From Neocallimastix lanati (nom. inval.) (lineage: Eukaryota > Neocallimastigomycota > Neocallimastigomycetes > Neocallimastigales > Neocallimastigaceae): a stretch of 60,000 nt of DNA. A program made the translations under genes and the position numbers. Of this stretch, positions 39,977-53,182 are shown piece by piece; the first letter of the stretch is position 1, and each line of letters opens with the position of its first letter. A model generated the notes under the pieces. It did no database searches. It was not told where the DNA came from and worked only from the letters and a program-made list of their open reading frames with translations. The stretch is from the NCBI GenBank assembly GCA_016946835.1, contig JACVTC010000024.1, positions 1,372,501 to 1,432,500 of the forward strand, read 5' to 3'.

Positions 39977-42900
39977 TTAATTATTAGTATTACCACTGAT
40001 GATGACTAAATTTTCTTTTGTATCTAACAATTTTTTTTTTTTTAATTGTTCTTCTAATTTTTTCTTTTCTATTTGTAAGATCGATAGTTGTTTTGTTAAC
40101 ATTTTAATTTCAATATTGTTTTTCTCAATTATTTTTTCAATTTCTCTTTTTTCTTCTTTTGACAATTCTAATATTTCTTTTAATTTTTCTATTTCACCTT
40201 TTTCTTCTCTAGCAGCTTCTAATTTTTCTTTTAATTCTTCTATTTCGTTTCTTTCTTCTTTAGTAGCTTCTAATTTTTCTTTTAATTCTTCTATTTTGTT
40301 CTTAGCTATATTTAATTCTGATGTTACTGTACGGAGCTGTTGAAGACATGAAACACTAGCAATTTCATATTCATGAATATTATTTATTAATTTTTCATTT
40401 TCCTTGCTTAATTTTTCCTTTTCTTTACTTAATTTTTCCTTTTCTTTTTTAAAATTTAATTCTTGTTTAATTAATATTTCTTGTTTGAAATTGCTTTCAT
40501 TCAATTCAGTAATTTTTTCTCTTAAACTATTATTATCATCTTTTATACGATTTCTTGACTGCTCTAATTTTTCATATTGATCCTTTAACTTATTAATCTG
40601 ACCAATATAACTATTTTCTTTAGTTAAAAGACTGGCATTTAACATTTCTAATTTACTATTGGTTCTACCTAAGTTAATTATTTCATTTTCTGTCATTAAT
40701 ATTTTTCCATTTAAATCTTTAATAGTGTTTTCCTTTTCTAGAAGCTTATTATTTGTATCTTCAATTTCTCTTTCCTTTATGTAACATTTTTGTTTTAAAA
40801 GCTCTAATTCTTTATTATCAGATATATATTTTTGCTTTAATTGTTCTATTTGAAGGGTATATTTTTCTATATCTTCTTTTGATTTTTGATAAGCCTTATT
40901 ACTTAATTCTAATTTTTTTTCTTTATCGTCTATACTTTTATGAGCAGAATTAAGTTCACCTTTCTTTATTTCAAGTATATTTTTAACTTTCTCTAATTCT
41001 TCATTAATTTTTGCATATTTCTGTTTCCAATCCTCTATTTCTTTTTTGCTCACGTTATTCAAATTATTTAATATTTCAATATTTTCACCATTAGTCTGTT
41101 TTAATAACTTAATCTCTTTATCATTCTGATCTAATTTATCTCTTAGCTCTCCTAATTCCTTTTTCTTTTTCTTATATTCTGTATTTAAAGTATCCAATTC
41201 GTTATTCTTAATTTCTAAATCTTTTTTCATTTGGTTAATTTCTTCTTTATGCTTTTCTTCTTGAATTGACATTTCATTGTTAATTGATTCTAAATTTTTT
41301 GTAAGATTTTTGATTTCTTCATTTTTACCTCTAATCTCTTTATTTTTTGATATCTCTATACCTTGTGCATAATTAGTTAATTCTTTAATCTTTGCCTGCC
41401 AATAATCTTCTTTTCTCATAAATTCTTGTTTATATTTTATTTCATTTCCTTTTAATTCTTGAATACGACCAATAAATTGCTCTTCTTTTTGCTTAAATTC
41501 TCTCTCATTATTACGTAATGTTGAAATATCTTCAACATAACGTTCAATTTCTTCATCTCTTATTTTATTTTCGCTTGCTAATGCTAACAGTTCCTCATTT
41601 AAATTTTTTTCTTTTGTTTGAAATAGAGTTTTTTCATTATCTAATGTTTTAATTTGTAATGTTAATTTTTCAACTTCATTTGCTTTTTCTTTGAATTTTT
41701 TTTCATAGAGATTTAATTCGTCAATTTTTCGGTATAATTCTTTAATTTTTTCTTCCTTCTGTTCATATATTTCATTTTTTCTTTTTTTTTCTTCTTCTAA
41801 CATCCTATTTAATCTTCCAATTTCAACATCTTTTTCTTTATTCCTATTAATAATATTTTTTAAATTTCCAATCTCTTGATTTAATTTCATAATTCTATGC
41901 TCTTTTTGTTTACCTTCTTCTTTATATCTTTCAAATTCTTCTAATGATTTATGCAATTCTTTATTTTTCCATGTTAAATTTTTATTATCTTCTGTGATTT
42001 TATTAAGAAATTTATTTTTATCTGAAAGATCCTTAAGTTCTGCATTTTTGTTTTCAAATTTTTTCTTTAAATCATCTAATTCTTTCAAGGTTTTATTTAA
42101 TTGATTATTTAATTTTTCTAATTTAACTTTATATTCATTCAAGATTTCCATATTCTTTTTTTTCTCAATAGTATTATTAGAATTTTCAGCATTTAATAAT
42201 CCTTGATTTTTTGTGATTTCTGTATATTTTCGTGAAAGTTCTTCAATTTCTTTTTCCTTTAATTTGTATTCTGCTTCCCTTTTTTCTAATGTCAACTTTA
42301 ATGTATTATAATCAACAAAATGTTTATTAATTGTATCACTTAATCGTTTTATTTCTTCTTTTTTTACTTTATTTTCTTCAATTAATGCTTTATTTTTGGC
42401 ATTTATATCTGATATTTCTTTATTTTTTTCTTCAATGATAGATTGATTATTGGCTTGCTTATTTTTACAATCAATAAATAATGAATCAAGTTGTTTACAT
42501 ATACTTGATTTAAAATTTTCATCATCTTTCTTTAATTGTATATTTTCTTGTTCTTTTGCATTTAGAAGTTTATTTTTTTCATTTAGCTTTTTTTCATATT
42601 CTTTTGTTATGGTTTTTATTGTTTCAGTATCGTCATTACCATTTCCGATTTGGGCTTTGTAAACAAGTTCATTACTTTCCAATGTTTCTATCTTATTCGC
42701 CATTTTTTTAAGTTCGTCCGTTAATTGATCTACTTTGTATTTATAATTTTCATTATCTTTTTTCATTTTAACATTATCACTATATACTTTATTAACTTGA
42801 CGTTTATAACTTTCTTTTTTCTTTATTTCTTGCTCATATTTCTGTTTTATATCTTTTAAAGCATTTAAGGAAGTCTCAATTTCTTTAGATTTTAATTTAT

Positions 42901-44056
42901 CATTATCTATCAAATATTGACATTTTTGCTGTAATGCTATCATTTTATTTTCGTAATCTTTAAATCCTTCTTCTTTTAAAGAAACTTCAAATTTTATTTG
43001 ATCTTGTAATTCTAAAACCTTTTTATTAAGATTATCTTTATCTATATTATCTATTTTTTCGATTGCTTTTTCTAATTGTTCTTCAAGAATATTTACATAA
43101 GAATCCTTTCCTTCACTTAATTTTTTTATTTCTTTAACATAATAATTGCTGTTATTGGTATTATTATTATTATTAAAATTTAATTCTGTTACATTTATTT
43201 GATTATCATTAGGATTAGGCGTTCTTATAGGTGTTGATGGATAAAATATTGAATTATTTAGAATTGAACTATCTTCTTGATTATATGGGGTATTTGGTTG
43301 AGCTTCTTCATTTTGAGGATTTTCTAAACTATGTAATTCCTTTTTGGTTTCATGAATAACAATAACATTTCTATTTCTATTATTAATACTGTTATTGCTA
43401 TTATTATTCTCTTTGCTATTTTTCAAATTTACACTATTGGTATTAGTATTATTAATATTATTTTCATCAATTTCCATTTCTTCTTGAATTTCTGAATTTA
43501 TTTCATTATGTACTGACAAGGAATTTAATACTGATTTTTCAATTGTTGATTGACTATTAATTTGAGAATTTGTTTTTTCATTATTATCATTTTCAATTAT
43601 ATTATTTGAATTAAAATTACTATTTGAAGGCGTTTGATTTTTTTTTACTAGAGGGGCTTCATTTGAATTTTGATTTATAGGAAATTGTATGTCATTTTCA
43701 TTATTTTTGTTTGAAAATGGGATATTATTATCTACATTAAAATTAATATTGGATGAGTCTATATAATTTGAATTTAAATTATTATTTTCATTTTTACTAT
43801 TGTTATTCATATTCATATTATTATTTTCTTTTCTTTCATTATTAATATTATTTAAATTATTTGAATACATTTGATTATTTGGTGATTTCACATAATTAAA
43901 ATTTGTAGTGGTATAAGTATTATTTAAATTCATTCTTCCTTTTGAAGTTTCGTTATTATTAATGTAATTCATAATTTTATTATCTTCTATAAATTTGGTG
44001 CTACTTTTTGAATTTGAAACTTTATTGGAATTTATATCTGGATTTGATGCTATCAT
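39977..44056 (-). CDS. Giant coiled-coil exon, probable N-terminal part of the Cdc7-like gene
   Basis: One uninterrupted frame of 1,359 codons starts at ATG 44056, which follows a poly-T stretch. The first 310 or so residues are Asn/Ser-rich and disordered. They include PSTPIRTPNPND, with Ser/Thr-Pro sites. From about residue 320 to the end it is a Lys/Glu/Leu/Asn coiled coil of the golgin/SMC-like kind with no catalytic domain. Near the end a 17-residue unit (IEELKEKLEATKEERNE and variants) repeats three times. The frame ends in TAA at 39977. A GTAATA donor at 39993 would instead splice in phase to the next exon at 39728, which also encodes coiled coil and leads into a Cdc7 kinase domain. 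That exon lacks its own clean start context, so I favour one gene. As a separate gene it would be an unclassified 1,359-aa coiled-coil protein. Confidence 0.85.
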   Translation of the reverse strand: MIASNPDINSNKVSNSKSSTKFIEDNKIMNYINNNETSKGRMNLNNTYTTTNFNYVKSPNNQMYSNNLNNINNERKENNNMNMNNNSKNENNNLNSNYIDSSNINFNVDNNIPFSNKNNENDIQFPINQNSNEAPLVKKNQTPSNSNFNSNNIIENDNNEKTNSQINSQSTIEKSVLNSLSVHNEINSEIQEEMEIDENNINNTNTNSVNLKNSKENNNSNNSINNRNRNVIVIHETKKELHSLENPQNEEAQPNTPYNQEDSSILNNSIFYPSTPIRTPNPNDNQINVTELNFNNNNNTNNSNYYVKEIKKLSEGKDSYVNILEEQLEKAIEKIDNIDKDNLNKKVLELQDQIKFEVSLKEEGFKDYENKMIALQQKCQYLIDNDKLKSKEIETSLNALKDIKQKYEQEIKKKESYKRQVNKVYSDNVKMKKDNENYKYKVDQLTDELKKMANKIETLESNELVYKAQIGNGNDDTETIKTITKEYEKKLNEKNKLLNAKEQENIQLKKDDENFKSSICKQLDSLFIDCKNKQANNQSIIEEKNKEISDINAKNKALIEENKVKKEEIKRLSDTINKHFVDYNTLKLTLEKREAEYKLKEKEIEELSRKYTEITKNQGLLNAENSNNTIEKKKNMEILNEYKVKLEKLNNQLNKTLKELDDLKKKFENKNAELKDLSDKNKFLNKITEDNKNLTWKNKELHKSLEEFERYKEEGKQKEHRIMKLNQEIGNLKNIINRNKEKDVEIGRLNRMLEEEKKRKNEIYEQKEEKIKELYRKIDELNLYEKKFKEKANEVEKLTLQIKTLDNEKTLFQTKEKNLNEELLALASENKIRDEEIERYVEDISTLRNNEREFKQKEEQFIGRIQELKGNEIKYKQEFMRKEDYWQAKIKELTNYAQGIEISKNKEIRGKNEEIKNLTKNLESINNEMSIQEEKHKEEINQMKKDLEIKNNELDTLNTEYKKKKKELGELRDKLDQNDKEIKLLKQTNGENIEILNNLNNVSKKEIEDWKQKYAKINEELEKVKNILEIKKGELNSAHKSIDDKEKKLELSNKAYQKSKEDIEKYTLQIEQLKQKYISDNKELELLKQKCYIKEREIEDTNNKLLEKENTIKDLNGKILMTENEIINLGRTNSKLEMLNASLLTKENSYIGQINKLKDQYEKLEQSRNRIKDDNNSLREKITELNESNFKQEILIKQELNFKKEKEKLSKEKEKLSKENEKLINNIHEYEIASVSCLQQLRTVTSELNIAKNKIEELKEKLEATKEERNEIEELKEKLEAAREEKGEIEKLKEILELSKEEKREIEKIIEKNNIEIKMLTKQLSILQIEKKKLEEQLKKKKLLDTKENLVIISGNTNN
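40161..40313 (-). repeat. Three tandem 51-bp coding repeats (17-residue unit)
   Basis: Units begin at 40161, 40212 and 40263. The second and third are nearly identical in DNA (both contain TAGCTTCTAATTTTTCTT or close variants), so the duplication is recent. The encoded 17-residue unit keeps the coiled-coil character but is not a multiple of seven. It therefore shifts the heptad register. Confidence 0.85.
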
Positions 44057-45839
44057 GTTATTAAAAAAAAAAAAAACAAAAGAGATAAATTTGGTTTATT
44101 TTAAATTAAAATAAGTTAAAATTAATTTAATTTTATATACATATACTATTTTAAAATTATATATTAAATATATTTTACTAAAATTAATAAAATTAATATG
44201 GTATCATCAAAATAGTATTAGAAATTTTACTATAAAAAATATACGAAAAATGAGAATAAATAAGATTCCTTTATAATAATAATAATAATTATATATATAT
44301 ATATTTTTTTTGAGTAATTGTTTAGTTATATTTACGATTAAATAAAACATTTAATTTTTTCTTATTTCGATTTTTTTTTTTTTAATGAAATTTCCATTTA
44401 TATATATATGTATAGATATATACATATAGTTTTTAGAAATAAAATTCTAATTTTTAATTTATTTTATTTCAAAGATAAAAAAAATTTTAAATTTAAATTA
44501 AATAAATTAATTTAAATCTATTAAAATTATATAGAAAAGATTTAAAAACATATGTTTAGATAAAAGTACAAGATTATTATTATATATAAAGTATACATTA
44601 AACAATTATACTTTTTTTTTATTATTATATCTATATATAAATTTATATATAAGAAAAATATTTTATTATTTTAGATTGAATTATTAAAATAAAAAAAAAA
44701 AAATTAATTTAATTAAAATTTTTACATTATACATAGTTTTTATTTATTGAAATTAATTTATGGAAATATTAATTTATTATTAATCCATTCAAAAAGAAAA
44801 TCGATAAATGAAGTAATAAAACAAATCAATTAAAAATTTACATTTTAATTTTTAAATTTCTCTTCTGGTTTACAAAGAAAAAATTTTATCTACAAAATTT
44901 AAAATTTTTTTTATTTTTTTTTTTATTTCTATTTTATTTTATTTTTATTTTTATTTTTTGAAATTTAATATAAAAATATATATTTTAAAAAAAATATCTT
45001 TTATATTTATTTTTTAAAAAAATTAATTAAAATATTAACATATATGTTATTAATTATATTTTATATATTTAATATATATTTTAATATATTCCTATATAGA
45101 AGTGAAGATTATAAATAAATAAATAAATTTATACATAAATAAATAACTAAATAAATAAATAACTAAATAAATAACTAAATAAATAACTAAATAAACTAAA
45201 TAACTAAATAAATAAATAAATAACTAAATAACTAAATAAATAAATAAATAACTAAATAACTAAATAAATAAATAAATAATAAATAAAGATATAATTTAAT
45301 TTAAATTATTAAATTTTATAGAAAAGGACAATAATACTATTTAATTTTTAATTCCAATTTTTCTTTTCTTTATATTTATCACATATAATAAAATACATTA
45401 ATATATATATACAATATACATATATATTCAATTGTTCAATTAATTATATTAATATAATATATAAAAAAAAATTTTTTTATTGATAAATATAAAATATAAT
45501 ATATATTAACAATATATTATTAAATATTATTATGATCTGTGACTATTCGTAATTATTATATTTTTTAAAATTTAAACATTGTAACATTTATATTAATAAA
45601 TTCTTTATTAGTAAAAATTATTTTATTGCTTTGAGGTTTATTAGCAATTTTATATTTATTATTAAGGTATTTTTTTTTTATTATTAATTTACTATTTTTT
45701 ATTTTAAATTTAAAAAGCATTTTTTTTTTTGATAAGTATTTAAAAATATTTAAAAAAAATAAGCCTTATATTATAAAGCATATATATATATAAAGAAATC
45801 AACCAATTAACTAATTAATATTTTTATTATAAATAACAA
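44057..45839. other. Intergenic DNA between the Cdc7-like gene and RAB3GAP2
   Basis: AT-rich throughout. It holds the promoter of the minus-strand coiled-coil/kinase gene and the 3' flank of RAB3GAP2. A minisatellite of AAAT and AACT words occupies 45114-45290 (listed separately). No other gene is seen. Confidence 0.6.
45114..45290. repeat. (AAAT/AACTAAAT)n minisatellite
   Basis: TAAATAAATAACTAAATAAA-type units repeat in irregular order, with higher-order copies such as ACTAAATAACTAAATAAATA at about 45200 and 45245. Confidence 0.9.
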
Positions 45840-48336
45840 TTATTGTTTTTCTTCTCCTTTGTTTTGATTGTCACTTTTTAATGCTATTTCAATAGAATTA
45901 ACACAATCATTAATAATACGATTACTACTCATAGAAACTGGTAATTCTTTAATAGTAAAAAGAATATTTAAATATCTATTGAATATTTCTTTAATGTTTA
46001 CAATTTCCTATATTAAAATATTATATTTAATGTAAAATATGTAAATAAATCGGATTAAAAAATAAAATAAATATATATATATAAAACATATTTACCATTC
46101 TGTATTTCGAAATAGTTTTATCGCTTATTATCCATTCACGAGTATCTTTTTGAAGACTATTATTAAACTATATAGTGTATTAAATTTAATATATTAATAT
46201 ATTTATTTCATATACATAATACTATAATATTTACATTTATATTTTAAAAACTTTATTACTTTTTGAATTAAAAATTGATTAGGGTCTAATTTAATTAATG
46301 TATTTAATTGATGCTTAATAAAGAGTAACAAAAGTTCACCAATAGCTGCAGAATCTTTACAATTTTTAATTGCTTCTTTTGCTTCTTCATCTTTTCTTAT
46401 TTCATATAAATGCATAACATAATTTCTATTGATAACTTCAGAATCAATATTTAAATCATCTCCAATTTCAAGAGCTTTTTCAAGGTCAAATTCTAAAGTA
46501 CGAATAACAAATTCTCTTCTTTCAGACATAACCCTATTAATTATTAAATAATTAATATATATATTATTTTATTGTTATTATTTTTATTTAAATAATGTGT
46601 TAATATATTTATTTTTAAATAATATTAATATGTAAATAATAATGAATTAATTAATACAATATGTCAAAAATAAAAAAGAAAAAAAAAATACTTTATATCT
46701 GAAAGAGAATCATGATATGGAACAGTTAAGAATATTGAACCACAAAGTGGTGTATCAGAAGTAAAGAATCTTGATGGTCTTACAAATTTATAATCATATT
46801 CAAATATTAATTCTAAAATTTTTATTAAAAGTAAATGGTCTATAATAAATTGCCTAATATATAAATTTTTCATATTTAAAATTAATATAATATGTATATA
46901 ATTTTAATTATTTAAATTCATATAATATGTATAATATAACACTTACTTGTTAATTGACTCTTCACCTGAAGTAATGATCCATTCATTTAATTTTGGATCA
47001 TCAAATTCATCCCATTTATTATTAATGATTTGATGGATAATATATTTAATAGATAATTTATCATCATCTAATTCAATTGCATTTAGTATACTGTAACTTT
47101 CTTTTAAAAATTCTTTTATAATTTTAGCTATTATTAAATAAGCAATAACAATAATAAAATTTTAAAATAATATTAATATTTGTATTATTTATATATTATT
47201 TATAAAATATTGTAAATAAAATATCCTTACAATCCATATTTAAAGATCTCAGTAAAATTTTATCTTTTGGAGCTTTACGAGAACGATCGACAATTTGATG
47301 AATTGATTGTAATACATGCGATAAATATCTTATCCAAATATAAACAATTAATGCATTCTTTGAAGCTGGATCTTTGATATTCTCAATAAATAATTTAATA
47401 TGTTGTAAGAAGACTACCGATTTATTACAGTAAAATATAATAAAATAAATAAATTATAAATAAATTATAAATAAATAAATAAATAAATAAATAAAAAATA
47501 ATAAATAAATAAATAATAAATAAATAAATAGATAATAATTAAATAATTTTATAATTAATATAATTAATAATAAAATTTAACTTACAAATATTATCTTTGT
47601 TGTTATTCCATTCTTTTATTAATTCTATAGTAGTAAATTGCAAAACCAAAATTGGATTTGGATTAAATTTCTCTATTAGCTATATAATTTTATTTTAATT
47701 TATATTTTTAATATATAAGTATTATTATTATTATTATTAAATATATTAATAATTATTAATAATAATATATGTACTTTTTGAGAATAACTTTTATTAGAGT
47801 TTTCATGTGTAAAGATATAAACTTGTTGTTTTGCAATTAATCTCGGAATTATAGTCTTTTATATATTTCATATTTAAATTATAAATTTTAACATTACTTA
47901 TACATATTTATTTATATTTTGGATTAATAGTAAAATCTATATTGTTTAACTTACACTTAGGGATAAATTTTTTTGGAATTGTATTTCATTAAATATTTCT
48001 TTTTCAATATTATTTTCTAAGAATTTTATTTCTACTAATCTAGTTATACAATTTTCAATAACTTCTTTCTTTAAAATTTTATAATTTTATATGAATAATT
48101 ATATATATATATATATATAAATATATAATTATAATTATTTTTAATTATATATAAAAATTAAAAATTTTATATAAAATAATATATATATAAATAATTGATT
48201 AATTAACATATATATATATAAATACCTGGATATCTTTAGCAAATTGATTTAACATAAATGATAAAAGTAAAACAAGTCCAGGCTTTAACAATTATAGAAA
48301 ATATATTAAAATTATTAATTTTAATATTAATATTAA

Positions 48337-48381
<45 letters not shown>

Positions 48382-48582
48382 GTATGTAGTTATAATTACT
48401 TTTTGTGAATTTTTAATATATTGTAAAAATGATGAAATATTTCCTGAAGACATACAATAATATTGAATAACACTAAATATTGAAATAAGAGAATTTATTT
48501 TATATTTGAATCTTGGTGAAGAATTATCAGAGGTAAGTGTATCATACCATAAAATAAATAAATTCTATGTAATATTAAATTA

Positions 48583-48613
<31 letters not shown>

Positions 48614-51376
48614 TTTATTATATATGTAAATATTTATTTTACTTTATTTTATTACATATATAAATTTACCATCCATTCAACTAATGGCAGCTTAAAGAAT
48701 GAATAAATATCTCTTAACCAACTTTGACCGCACTTTGGATACTTAAGAAGTGGGGAATATAAAGTTATTGCTAATTTGACTAAATCTTCATTGGATAGAT
48801 TAGATTGGAGTATAAATTTAATATCATTTTGAGTAGTAATTATATATTTGAAACAGTTAAGGAAACTTTGTGGACCACATATTGATTTACTATTAGAAAT
48901 TGAATTAGATTTTAAATTATCAACATCCATTGTATCATTATTTGACTCATATAAGTCTGGGAAGTAGGTTTTTACGTCTTCCAAGAAATTACTTAACTCA
49001 GGAGAATCTTCATTATCTTCTTCCTTATGTTCCCAGTTAATTAATGTTTGATATTTACGTAATAATGACTCTTGGAATAAAAGTTGACATTTTGGTTTGA
49101 ATTCAATAGTATTTGTTTCATTTTGGTGCTCTTTCATATAATTAGTAAGTTCAATAAATTCTTCAATACCAGATGATTTTCTGATTTCTTCTAATACATC
49201 TAATTGAACTAAATATGGTGTTTTATCAGAGAAACATTTAAATATATCTAATTTTGGTGTGACGCCATTAATATCTTTAATTAATGTCTTAATATCTTTA
49301 ATATATGGATGATCTCTTGTTTTCTCTGATTCATTTAATAACTGATATTTTCTTGTTAAAGTGCAAATGAATCTTTTTAATGAGTCACTATTTTTATTTA
49401 TTTTTATCATTATTATCATTAATGATTTATTCATTATAAAATATTATTTTGTTTTTAATATATTTACATTTATAATATAATTAAATATTTAAATTTAATA
49501 ATGTATTAATTTGATTTTATATATATATATATTTATTTAATTATTTAATATATATATATATATAAATTTACCTGACAACACATGATGCTGGAATAATGAT
49601 TTTATTAATATCACCAGTAGTGGTTGAAATTAAGTAACAGGATGGCTTTTCCAAATCATTAACAACATTTGATGCTTTATTCTGAATGGCTTCAGAAGAA
49701 CCAAAAATACCATAAATGGATGTAATTAAATGTTGATTAGTACCAACTTGGAATTGTGCAACTCTCTTTCCATGTCTCATATGATATATTTCTAATATAC
49801 CACGAGCAATATAAATTGCTAAAAATAAAACTGGACGTTTATGTACTTTATCTTATTTATAATAATAAGATAATAATATTGTTATATAAATAAATGTAAT
49901 TATTAATTATATTATTAAAATAAGATTTAGTTTATTATTATATATATAATGGTTATATAATAGATTATTATATATATATATATAAAAAAATAATTTATCT
50001 TTTACTTTTATGATTGAGTGAAGCTGAGGAATTTGATGTTGGAAGATTTTCATTACTATTATTAATGGGTAAATTTGATTTAATATTATCAAAAGATTCT
50101 GTTAATAACTGAGCGGAAGCCAATTTTTCCCTAAATTCTTGATTTTTTGTTAAATCTTCATCATCCCCACTAATTTCACTCTCTATCCATCCACATTGAG
50201 CATCTCTCATACCTTTCCACATACGGATAATGGTACATGATTCTAAATCAAGAAGTATAACTCTACCATAGGAATCAGTTAGTGCCGCTAGTGAACTTTT
50301 ACCAGTTGTAGGAGATGGTGGTGAAGGAATAATTGAAAGGATTTTACGAGTATTTATTTTACTTATTTTATTATTGCCATTACGTTCTTGATCAGTGGAT
50401 AAAAAGAGAATAGCTGGAATATTTGTAGCAGGTGTATTAGCTTGTTCAAATGTATTTGATGTAGATTGAATTGGATTATAATTTTCATTATTTGTTGAAG
50501 ATGTGTATGAAGATCTTTTACTTTTTGTTGAAGAGTTATTGCTAGTTTGAGATACTTCATGACCACTTCCCCAGAATGATTTTGCAAATGAAAACATAGT
50601 TGATGTAACCTTTTTGGCCATAAAACTTGTAATAGATACGGATTCATCATTATCTGAAGCTGCATAATAAGTAATTATAGGTTTTGAACCAACCGCGATA
50701 AATCTCGATATTGAATTAGTAGTCTTTTGTTCATATGAGAATGTCATTTCATTTGGATAAGGTTCTGAATCATTTGCTGGTCCTAAATTTATTATTATAT
50801 ATTTTTTTCATTTTAATATATTTTATTAATATTATAAATATTAAAACATAAACAATCACTATTTTTTTTTTTTACCTAAGCTAATAATATCTGTAATATT
50901 AGCTTGATGATTAAATTCCCATTTATGATATGATAAAGTTGGAATCGCAACTATTATTAATAAAAATTTAAAAAAAAATTAATATAAATAATTGTATAAA
51001 TTATTATTTTATTTGTAATTTATTATTAATTATTATATTTATTAATATTATAATTATTATTATTATTATTATTTATTTAATTATTTATTTATTTATTTAT
51101 TTTTACCTCCTTCCATGTTATCAATTCTTTCACCATCAATACTAGTACGTGATCGTAAGGTATACCATAAATTTAATCCATCAATAATAACAACCTTTTT
51201 ATCTTCAAATAAAAGAATTAATTCATCATTACCTGGTGGTCCATATAATTGAGAACCAATTGAACGAATTTTTATTTTAATCAATGGTGATGAATGAAGC
51301 CAGTATGATATAATTAATTTACCGGTCTGATAATAGTGTAATTAAATGATAATGTTAAAAAAAAAACGGTCAATAC

Positions 51377-51410
<34 letters not shown>

Positions 51411-52741
51411 TTATTTTATTTTATTTTATTTTATTTTATTTTATTTTATTTTATTTTATTTTATTTTAGTTTTGTTTATTCAATTTCTTATTCTTTTTTA
51501 AAATTATAATATATAGAAAATTCCTTACAATTGAAAATATTCTAAAGTATCCAGAATGATATCCAACTAAAACAAACATATTACTCTTTTTAATTTGATT
51601 TTTATTTCTACTTAATTGTACTGATTTTAATACAGGAAGACATAAAATAGATGTAATATAATCACTTTATATATTTCATAAATATGAATATGATAAAAAA
51701 AAATATTTTATATAAATGTATAAATAAAAGTTAATAAATTTTTTTTATATTTGAAATAGAGAATTTTTTTTTTTTAATTAAAAAATAGTTAAAGTATTTT
51801 CGGGCTATAAATTATTTATATATTAAAAACTATAAGAATTTACTTTGTTCCGGTGTTTTCACCAGTAGCAACAGGTTCATAATAGTTTAAAACAATATTT
51901 CCATTGTCATCGTTTGTATTTGGTGTTTCATTCGATATTGATTCAACAGAATTACTTGATAAATATGGTATTTTTTGTTCAAGAACAATAAATTTATATT
52001 TTAAAGCACAAATGATATAATTCTGAGAAACTGAGAATATCGGTGCTTCATGTTGCTCTAATAAACTTTTTTGAATATTCTATTAGAAATTGTATTTCAA
52101 ATTTATATATTTAAATTAAAATTGTTTATAATTTTTTTCATTTTAATATACATATAAATATTAAATTAGCATAATTATTAACATCTTATCTTAAATAAAT
52201 ATTTATGTTTATAATATTTATTTTTATTGATATTATAGATTTTATATTTTATATTTTTAAAATTACTTCAAAGTCCCATATTCCTGAACCTTCCCATCGT
52301 CCTATTTTTAGTGTTTATTTATTTTCATAATAAACATTTATTAATTTAAACAAGTGAATTTTAATTTTCATAATTTTAAAATTTGATAATATTAATATTG
52401 AAAATATTTATATTTGATATATACAAATATATTAATTAATATCATTTTAATTAATTTTTAAAATATTTGTAAATATTTATAAATGTATTCAAGGAAATAC
52501 ATTTTATATTTTACACTAAAACAACCATGATAATAAATTTTTTTATTATACCTTCCATTTCTTTTTTTCTTTTTAAAATTTCAGGGTCTATTGGGGTAAC
52601 AGGTGATAAATTATCAATTGGTACTTTTCCAAGGAATAATAATTGTGGTTCGTGAACATCTTTATTATTAAATGTTATTTTACCATTATTTTGGTTTGAA
52701 AATGTATTAATATTTATTGATGGATTATTAAAATTACTCAT
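45840..52741 (-). CDS. RAB3GAP2: RAB3GAP2, non-catalytic subunit of the Rab3GAP complex, many exons
   Basis: This is the regulatory subunit that, with RAB3GAP1, acts on Rab3 (GAP) and Rab18 (GEF). The gene starts at ATG 52741 (MSNFNNPSININTF) and ends at TAA 45840 (DNQNKGEEKQ), with about two dozen exons separated by short GT-AG introns and roughly 1,300 residues. In order the N-terminal domain shows GRWEGSGIWDFE, MFVLVGYHSGYFRIFS, ELILLFEDKKVVIIDGLNLW, SISRFIAVGSKPIITYYAA and VTSTMFSFAKSFWG. It then shows the family signature GRVILLDLESCTIIRMWKG leading into MRDAQCGWIES, where animal proteins have WKGYRDAQIGWIQ. Next comes VLFLAIYIARGILEIYHMRH. The C-terminal domain ends with REFVIRTLEFDLEKALEIG and YVMHLYEIRKDEEAKEA. 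Ser/Asn-rich inserts (about 50400-50560) are lineage-specific. Exon limits in the C-terminal half are less certain. Several introns hold (TAAA)n, (TTA)n or (TTTTA)n tracts. Confidence 0.9.
51409..51467. repeat. (TTTTA)n pentanucleotide repeat in a RAB3GAP2 intron
   Basis: About eleven TTTTA units follow a short (TTA)n run in an intron of the minus-strand RAB3GAP2 gene. Confidence 0.9.
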
Positions 52742-53147
52742 TTCGAATAATTTAAAAATGAAAATTTATTCTCTTATATATATATATAAATAAAAATTAT
52801 GTAATATCTTCTTTTTTATTTTTTTTTATTTATTTTTTTTTTTTTTTTTTTTTTTATTTTTTCATTAAAATTATATAAAATTTATTTAAATCTATTCTTT
52901 TTCTTTGAAATTATTTTTTTTTTTTTTCTTTTATATACATATTATTGATAAATATTTTATTATATATTTAATATATATAATTTTATATTTATATTTTATA
53001 TTTTAAGAATAATTATTTATTATTTATCATATCATTTAAAATCAATATACCGAATATTAAAATTTAATTATATGAAATGATAAAAAAAAAGAAAAAAATA
53101 AAACAAATGATAATTAGATAATTAATAAAAAAAAAAGAATAAATGAA

Positions 53148-53182
<35 letters not shown>

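Noticed and set aside
39999-40343. Plus-strand Ser/Phe-rich frame
   Set aside because: Antisense of the Lys/Glu coiled-coil exon. Such shadows recur along the whole exon.
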